A stretch of 64,000 bases of DNA from Clostridia bacterium. Its GTDB lineage: Bacteria > Bacillota > Clostridia > Lachnospirales > Lachnospiraceae. The notes beneath the pieces are model-generated. The model saw only the letters and a program-made list of their open reading frames with translations. It was not told where the DNA came from and made no database searches. Positions 59,471-64,000 of the stretch are shown in pieces. Location of the stretch: contig CAJTDE010000009.1 in assembly GCA_910574835.1 (NCBI GenBank), positions 62,001 to 126,000 on the forward strand, given 5' to 3'. How positions within the stretch are numbered: position 1 is the first letter of the stretch; each line of letters opens with the position of its first letter. A program made the position numbers and the translations under genes.

Positions 59471-60583
59471 ATGGCAGGTCCGAAAACCTCCGAAAAAGCA
59501 AAGAAGCAGGGGCGGGAGCCTTTTGACTATGGTTTATTGCTGTGCGTGCTGATTCTGGTGGTTTTCGGACTTGTTGTTCTTTACAGCACCAGCGCTTATA
59601 ACGGGCGGGTGAAGTTTGCAGACAGCGCCTATTATTTAAAAAAGCAGTTTTTTGCCACATCATTAGGTCTGGCGGCTATGTATGCAGTCTCACGAATTGA
59701 TTATCACAAATGGGAGCGTTTGGCGGTACTTGGATATCTGGTGTCTATTGTCCTATCCACGGCAGTTTTGTTCTTTGGAGATGAGTATAACGGTTCAAAG
59801 AGATGGCTGTCATTGGGGCCTTTGTCCTTTCAGCCGTCGGAGTTTGCGAAAGTAGCGGTGATACTGCTGCTGGCGTCGGTAATCAGTCGCCGGGTACATA
59901 AAATGAAGTCTCTAAAACAGATGTTTCTTGTGATGCTTGTCATCTTGCCGATTGTCGGTCTGGTGGGAACCAACAACTTAAGCACGGCGATTATCATAAT
60001 GGGAATTGCCGTAATTCTTGTCTTTGTGGCCAGCCCCAAATATCTGCAGTTTGTTGCGATGGGAGGCTTGGGCGTGGGTTTTTTGGCTATCTTCCTGAGC
60101 GTGGAATCCTACCGGCTGGAACGTCTGGCCATCTGGCGCAACCCGGAAGCATATGAAAAGGGATACCAGACTCTTCAGGGCTTGTACGCCATAGGCTCCG
60201 GCGGACTCTTTGGCGTGGGATACGGAGGGAGTATGCAAAAGCTGGGCTTTGTACCGGAGGCTCAAAATGATATGATTTTTTCTATTATCTGCGAGGAGTT
60301 CGGCTTGGTGGGCGCGGCCCTTCTGATGCTTTTGTTTTTACTTATGGGCTGGCGGCTTTTGATGATTGCGGTACATGTGACCGATCTGTTCGGCTGTATG
60401 ATTGCCGTGGGAATTATGGGGCATATTATGATACAGGTGATTTTGAATATTGCAGTTGTTACCAATACGATTCCCAATACAGGAATTACCCTGCCGTTTA
60501 TCAGTTATGGAGGAACCTCGGTTCTGTTTCTTCTGTCGGAGATGGGGCTGGCTTTGAATGTGTCCCGCCATGTGGCCAAATGA
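59471..60583 (+). CDS. ftsW: SEDS peptidoglycan glycosyltransferase FtsW
   Basis: A 370-aa polytopic SEDS protein: DYGLLLCVLILVVFGLVVLYS first helix, GSKRWLSLGPLSFQPSEFAK catalytic block, GTNNLSTAIII, and FVPEAQNDMIFSIICEEFGLVGA, then NTIPNTGITLPFISYGGTS. It polymerises lipid II at the septum. Placement after murD in dcw selects FtsW over RodA. GAGG lies before the ATG. Confidence 0.95.
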   Translation: MAGPKTSEKAKKQGREPFDYGLLLCVLILVVFGLVVLYSTSAYNGRVKFADSAYYLKKQFFATSLGLAAMYAVSRIDYHKWERLAVLGYLVSIVLSTAVLFFGDEYNGSKRWLSLGPLSFQPSEFAKVAVILLLASVISRRVHKMKSLKQMFLVMLVILPIVGLVGTNNLSTAIIIMGIAVILVFVASPKYLQFVAMGGLGVGFLAIFLSVESYRLERLAIWRNPEAYEKGYQTLQGLYAIGSGGLFGVGYGGSMQKLGFVPEAQNDMIFSIICEEFGLVGAALLMLLFLLMGWRLLMIAVHVTDLFGCMIAVGIMGHIMIQVILNIAVVTNTIPNTGITLPFISYGGTSVLFLLSEMGLALNVSRHVAK

Positions 60584-60659
60584 GAGAAGCCCTGTTTACG
60601 AACGGAACGGAAATTCCCGCATATCTTAGTATATAGTCGGGAATTAGGGGGAAGGATTT

Positions 60660-61916
60660 GTGGAATATTTGGAGATCAAGGGCGGAAATCCGCTCAAGGG
60701 CGAGGTTCGCATTCAAGGGTCGAAGAATGCCGCTCTGCCTATCCTGTCCGCTGTTATTCTGCATCGTGGAACAACTGTTTTAAGAAATTGTCCCAAAATT
60801 ATAGACGTTGTGTACATGCTGGAAATTTTGAAAGATTTCGGCTGCCGGGTGAGCTGGGAGAAAGAGGAGCTTGTGATTGATGCCTCTAAGCTTTTGGACT
60901 GCCAGGTGGCGGAATGTTACGGAAGGCAGATGCGTTCCTCTATTATGCTGCTCGGAAGTCTTCTGGGCAGGATGAAGGAGGCTTGCGTCTCTTATCCCGG
61001 AGGCTGTGTCATCGGAGCGCGCCCCATAGACCTTCATCTTGCCGCTCTGGAAAGGCTTGGGGCTGTGTTCACGGAAGAACCGGCAGGACTGAAGGCAGTT
61101 TGCCGACAGCCTGTGGGAGCTGCCGTTTCTCTTCCCTTTCCAAGTGTGGGGGCTACGGAAAATGTGATTTTACTGGCTTCGCTGGCGGAGGGCACCACCA
61201 TATTGGAAAATGCGGCGAGGGAACCGGAGATTGTAGAATTGTGCCGTTTTTTAAACTGCATGGGGGGAAGTGTCCGGGGAGCGGGAACCTCCAGGCTTGT
61301 GATCACCGGGGTAAAAGAGCTGCATGACACGGAATTTACGATTATGCCGGATCGGATAGTGGCGGGGACTTATATGCTGATGACAGCGGCGGCGGGAGGA
61401 GAAGTGCTCCTGCGGGATGCTCCTTTGGAACAGCTGGAATGTGTTCGGAGGGTCCTGGAGCAGATGGGGGTTAAGCAGGAACATGGGGAGCATGGAATCC
61501 GGATATCCTGCGGAGGACGCCCGCGGTGCATCGAAGAACTGTCCACCAGTCCCTATCCGGGCTTTCCCACCGATTTACAGTCTCCCTTGCTGGCGGCGCT
61601 CTCGGCTGCCAGAGGAAGCAGCTGTGTGCGGGAGACCATTTTTGAAGCGCGGTTTAAGATTGTGGAAGAGCTTTGCCGTATGGGGGCGGACATTCGGATA
61701 GAGGGAGAAAAAGCAGTCATTCAGGGAGTGCCAAGGCTATATGGCACAGACCTGACGGCAAGGGAGCTGCGGGGAGGGGCGGCCCTGGTTTTAGCAGCTG
61801 CAGCCGCCGAGGGAACGAGCCGGATATACCAGTACCATTATATTGCGCGGGGGTATGAAAATATAATTAGGGATTTGCAATCCTTAGGCGTTGTGGTAAG
61901 ATATTTACGTAGTTAA
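60660..61916 (+). CDS. murA: UDP-N-acetylglucosamine 1-carboxyvinyltransferase
   Basis: A 418-aa EPSP-synthase-fold enzyme: LEIKGGNPLKGEVRIQGSKNAALPI start, the loop GGCVIGARPIDLHL with the fosfomycin-sensitive catalytic Cys, and PGFPTDLQSPLLA. It makes UDP-GlcNAc-enolpyruvate, the first committed step of peptidoglycan synthesis. GTG start at 60660 after GGGGGAAGGA. Clostridia often carry two murA genes; this one sits inside dcw. Confidence 0.95.
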   Translation: MEYLEIKGGNPLKGEVRIQGSKNAALPILSAVILHRGTTVLRNCPKIIDVVYMLEILKDFGCRVSWEKEELVIDASKLLDCQVAECYGRQMRSSIMLLGSLLGRMKEACVSYPGGCVIGARPIDLHLAALERLGAVFTEEPAGLKAVCRQPVGAAVSLPFPSVGATENVILLASLAEGTTILENAAREPEIVELCRFLNCMGGSVRGAGTSRLVITGVKELHDTEFTIMPDRIVAGTYMLMTAAAGGEVLLRDAPLEQLECVRRVLEQMGVKQEHGEHGIRISCGGRPRCIEELSTSPYPGFPTDLQSPLLAALSAARGSSCVRETIFEARFKIVEELCRMGADIRIEGEKAVIQGVPRLYGTDLTARELRGGAALVLAAAAAEGTSRIYQYHYIARGYENIIRDLQSLGVVVRYLRS

Positions 61917-62692
61917 TGAGAAAAAGAATGGAAAAGGACTTTTTTATGGCACTTTATAAAGAACCGGCTAAAAAGCACCGTCCCGGTAAGGGATTTCTGA
62001 TTGCCGCAGTTTTGGCTGTGATTTTGGCTGCTGCCGTGATTTTGGCCGTAACCTTGTTTCAAATCAGGGATGTCGAAGTGACAGGCAACAGCCATTATTC
62101 GGAACAAGAGATTATAGATCGGGTAATTACTGACAAATACAGCTCCAATTCTCTTTATCTCTACCTGAAATATCAATATTTAGAGACAGAGCCGATACCT
62201 TTTGTAGATAAGGTTGAGATTAGCCTCAGAGGTCCGGGAGAAGTTGGGATTCGTGTCTATGAGAAGAGCATTGTGGGCTATGTCGCTTATATGGGGGCGA
62301 ACTTCTATTTTGATAAGGACGGTGTGGTAGTAGAGAGTTCATCGGAGGAAACAGAAGGGATTCCCTGCATATCCGGTCTGAAATTCGATTCACTGGCTTT
62401 GTATCAAAAGCTGAGCGTAAAGGATGATTCTATTTTTCAGAGAATCCTTGATATTACCCAGCTTGTCAAGAAGTATGAGCTGTCGCCGGATCAGATTGAA
62501 TTTGGCGCCAATCAGAATCTGACGCTGTATTTTGGCCAGGTGCGCATAGCTCTTGGGAACAGTGGATCTCTGGATGAAAAGGTAGGCAGGCTTCACGAGC
62601 TTTATCCCGATTTGGAGGGACGCTCCGGTGTGCTGCGCATGGAGAATTATACGGAGGATTCAAAGTTTATCAGCTTTGAGCAGGATGAGTAA
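61916..62692 (+). CDS. divIB: FtsQ/DivIB-type cell division protein
   Basis: A 258-aa bitopic protein: basic N-terminus, one helix (FLIAAVLAVILAAAVILAVTLF), a POTRA-like domain (IRDVEVTGNSHYSEQEIIDRV) and a beta-rich domain to the end. It stabilises FtsL-DivIC and the septal PBP. The ATG at 61916 overlaps the murA stop by one base; the ATG at 61946 with AAAAGGA before it is an equally good start. ftsZ follows after a promoter-bearing gap. Confidence 0.88.
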   Translation: MRKRMEKDFFMALYKEPAKKHRPGKGFLIAAVLAVILAAAVILAVTLFQIRDVEVTGNSHYSEQEIIDRVITDKYSSNSLYLYLKYQYLETEPIPFVDKVEISLRGPGEVGIRVYEKSIVGYVAYMGANFYFDKDGVVVESSSEETEGIPCISGLKFDSLALYQKLSVKDDSIFQRILDITQLVKKYELSPDQIEFGANQNLTLYFGQVRIALGNSGSLDEKVGRLHELYPDLEGRSGVLRMENYTEDSKFISFEQDE

Positions 62693-62834
62693 AATCATTT
62701 ATGTATAGGAAATAATTTTTTTGGAAAACTTATAAATATGGGTTGATTAATTTTGGAAAAAAAGTTATCATAGATTGTATGAGATTTTTGTTTCTGTCAT
62801 TATGGAAAAATTTTCTAGTGGTGGGTCTAATTGG

Positions 62835-62840
62835 TATAAT
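62835..62840 (+). promoter_or_regulatory. Extended -10 box of a probable ftsZ promoter
   Basis: TGGTATAAT (TATAAT at 62835-62840) is an extended -10 in the AT-rich 223-nt gap before ftsZ; no good -35 is seen 17 nt upstream. It is 76 nt before the TTG start. Confidence 0.45.
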
Positions 62841-62915
62841 TTCATAAGATAAAAAGTCCGGATTGATAATAATAGATTGGTTTGGGAATAGTATTGGTTA
62901 AGGAGGGCAAGAGTT

Positions 62916-64000
62916 TTGCTTGAGATTATGATGAATGATACGGAGGCGGCAGCCAGAATTATTGTGATTGGAGTTGGCGGCGCCGGGAATAATGCTGTAA
63001 ACCGAATGATAGATGAGCAGATTGGCGGAGTAGAGTTTGTCGGGATTAATACGGACCGGCAGGCATTGCAGCTTTGCAAGGCCGAGCGGACGATTCAGAT
63101 TGGAGAGAAGCTTACAAAGGGTCTGGGCGCCGGAGCAAAGCCGGAAGTAGGCGAGAAGGCGGCAGAGGAAAGCATTGAGGATATCAAAGAGACGATCCAG
63201 GGCGCCGATATGGTGTTTGTGACCTGCGGAATGGGCGGCGGAACCGGTACGGGCGGAGCGCCGGTTGTGGCAAAGCTTGCTAAGGATATGGGAATCTTAA
63301 CCGTAGGCGTAGTCACAAAGCCCTTCAAGTTTGAAGCAAAGACACGCATGAACAATGCCGTATCAGGTATCCAGAAGCTGAAAGACAGTGTGGATACCCT
63401 TATTGTGATCCCCAATGACAAGCTTTTGGAGATTGTGGATCGAAGGACAAGCATGCCGGACGCCCTGAAGAAAGCGGACGAGGTATTGCAGCAGGCCGTA
63501 CAGGGCATTACGGATCTGATTAACCTGCCCGCTTTGATTAACCTGGACTTCGCGGATGTGCAGACGGTTATGACAGATAAAGGGATTGCTCATATCGGCA
63601 TTGGTTCCGGCAAGGGCGATGAGAAGGCTCTGGATGCGGTGAAGCAGGCAGTGGCAAGCCCGCTTTTGGAGACTACGATTGTAGGCGCGTCCCATGTGAT
63701 TATCAATATTTCGGGTGATATTTCTCTGATGGATGCCAACGATGCGGCAAGCTATGTGCAGGATATGGCCGGCGATGAAGCCAATATTATCTTTGGTGCG
63801 ATGTATGATGATACATACACCGACGAAGCGACCATTACAGTTATTGCAACGGGATTGGATGAGAAGAGTCCCACCAAGGTTCTTCCTAAGAGCAGTTTCA
63901 GCAAGATTCCAAGCTCTATGGCAAAGCAGAGTTTTGAGGGAAATGCAGGCGGACAAGCGGCAGGGCGCACGGAGCAGCCGGCGTTTAAGCCGCTTCCGGG
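62916..64000 (+). CDS. ftsZ: Cell division protein FtsZ (C-terminus beyond the window)
   Basis: The first ~361 codons of Fts[19 protein letters not shown] start, the tubulin signature [13 protein letters not shown], TRPFxFE-type [12 protein letters not shown], and [11 protein letters not shown] (T7 region). The frame stays open to the end of the window, so the C-terminal linker and the peptide that binds SepF or other anchors are not seen. It forms the Z ring. Start TTG at 62916 with AGGAGGG 8 nt before; the ATGs at 62928 and 62931 are too far. No ftsA lies upstream. Confidence 0.96.
   Translation, partial: MLEIMMNDTEAAARIIVIGVGGAGNNAVNRMIDEQIGGVEFVGINTDRQALQLCKAERTIQIGEKLTKGLGAGAKPEVGEKAAEESIEDIKETIQGADMVFVTCGMGGGTGTGGAPVVAKLAKDMGILTVGVVTKPFKFEAKTRMNNAVSGIQKLKDSVDTLIVIPNDKLLEIVDRRTSMPDALKKADEVLQQAVQGITDLINLPALINLDFADVQTVMTDKGIAHIGIGSGKGDEKALDAVKQAVASPLLETTIVGASHVIINISGDISLMDANDAASYVQDMAGDEANIIFGAMYDDTYTDEATITVIATGLDEKSPTKVLPKSSFSKIPSSMAKQSFEGNAGGQAAGRTEQPAFKPLP

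Overview
The window looks like chromosomal DNA of a Gram-positive anaerobe of the Lachnospiraceae type (class Clostridia). This rests on an Rnf complex in the clostridial order C-D-G-E-A-B, a dcw cluster with two consecutive class B penicillin-binding proteins, many TTG/GTG starts behind strong Shine-Dalgarno sequences, GGGtGRT and UPF0210 family proteins, bacteriohemerythrins and an Rpn-like nuclease. The taxon is inferred from gene content only.

Layout. 0-10 kb: end of a rhamnose locus (rhaA', rhaD), a zinc-finger membrane protein, polA, coaE, a YycJ-type hydrolase, an ACT/UPF0210 pair and a HAD phosphatase; tmcAL lies on the minus strand. 11-18 kb: a repeat-filled spacer, an Rpn-family nuclease, an RluA-type pseudouridine synthase, topB, a left-handed beta-helix protein and a TraX-like protein. 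18.4-25.4 kb: decayed genes, an FAD dehydrogenase, a putative lipoprotein, an IscU/NifU-like scaffold with its GGGtGRT partner, a bacteriohemerythrin and a hemerythrin/CheX-like/receiver fusion. 25.7-37 kb: a large membrane protein, leuS, rnfCDGEAB, and Gx-transporter and NusG-II genes. 37-40.6 kb: accessory genes (AbrB/PIN pair with a frameshifted toxin, a CLC of fluoride type, a B12-binding-like radical SAM protein). 40.7-46 kb: pyrH-frr-uppS-cdsA-dxr-rseP. 46-50.5 kb: MerR regulator with a divergent iron-sulfur aldo-keto reductase, ychF, DedA. 50.8-64 kb: dcw cluster mraZ-rsmH-ftsL-PBP-PBP-mraY-murD-ftsW-murA-divIB-ftsZ (ftsZ cut by the window end); murE, murF, murG and ftsA are absent from it.

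The most striking content is not protein-coding. Two families of structured ~105-122 nt repeats (here called A and B) sit directly between genes. Each is a long hairpin followed by a conserved linker that runs into the Shine-Dalgarno sequence of the next gene. Family A precedes rhaD (tandem), polA and the ACT gene, with an orphan tandem pair after the HAD gene. Family B precedes rnfC, rnfE (three units), rnfA (three units), rnfB and uppS, is found in degenerate form before the FAD dehydrogenase, and appears to be embedded in the last ~40 codons of rnfC so that it also supplies the rnfD ribosome site. Stem sequences differ between loci while pairing is kept, and both families share an outer stem, a GYRCAC-type middle stem, a ~7-nt bulge on the 3' side and a top stem. 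This pattern suggests one superfamily of cis-acting RNA elements. Two further inverted-repeat families (C, long perfect palindromes with a shared core; D, a ~140 bp MITE-like element) occupy other spacers.

Functionally the window joins energy conservation (Rnf), isoprenoid and lipid precursor synthesis (dxr, uppS, cdsA), wall synthesis and division (dcw), and DNA, RNA and protein maintenance (polA, topB, leuS, frr, ychF). Repeat elements A and B recur at genes from several of these groups.
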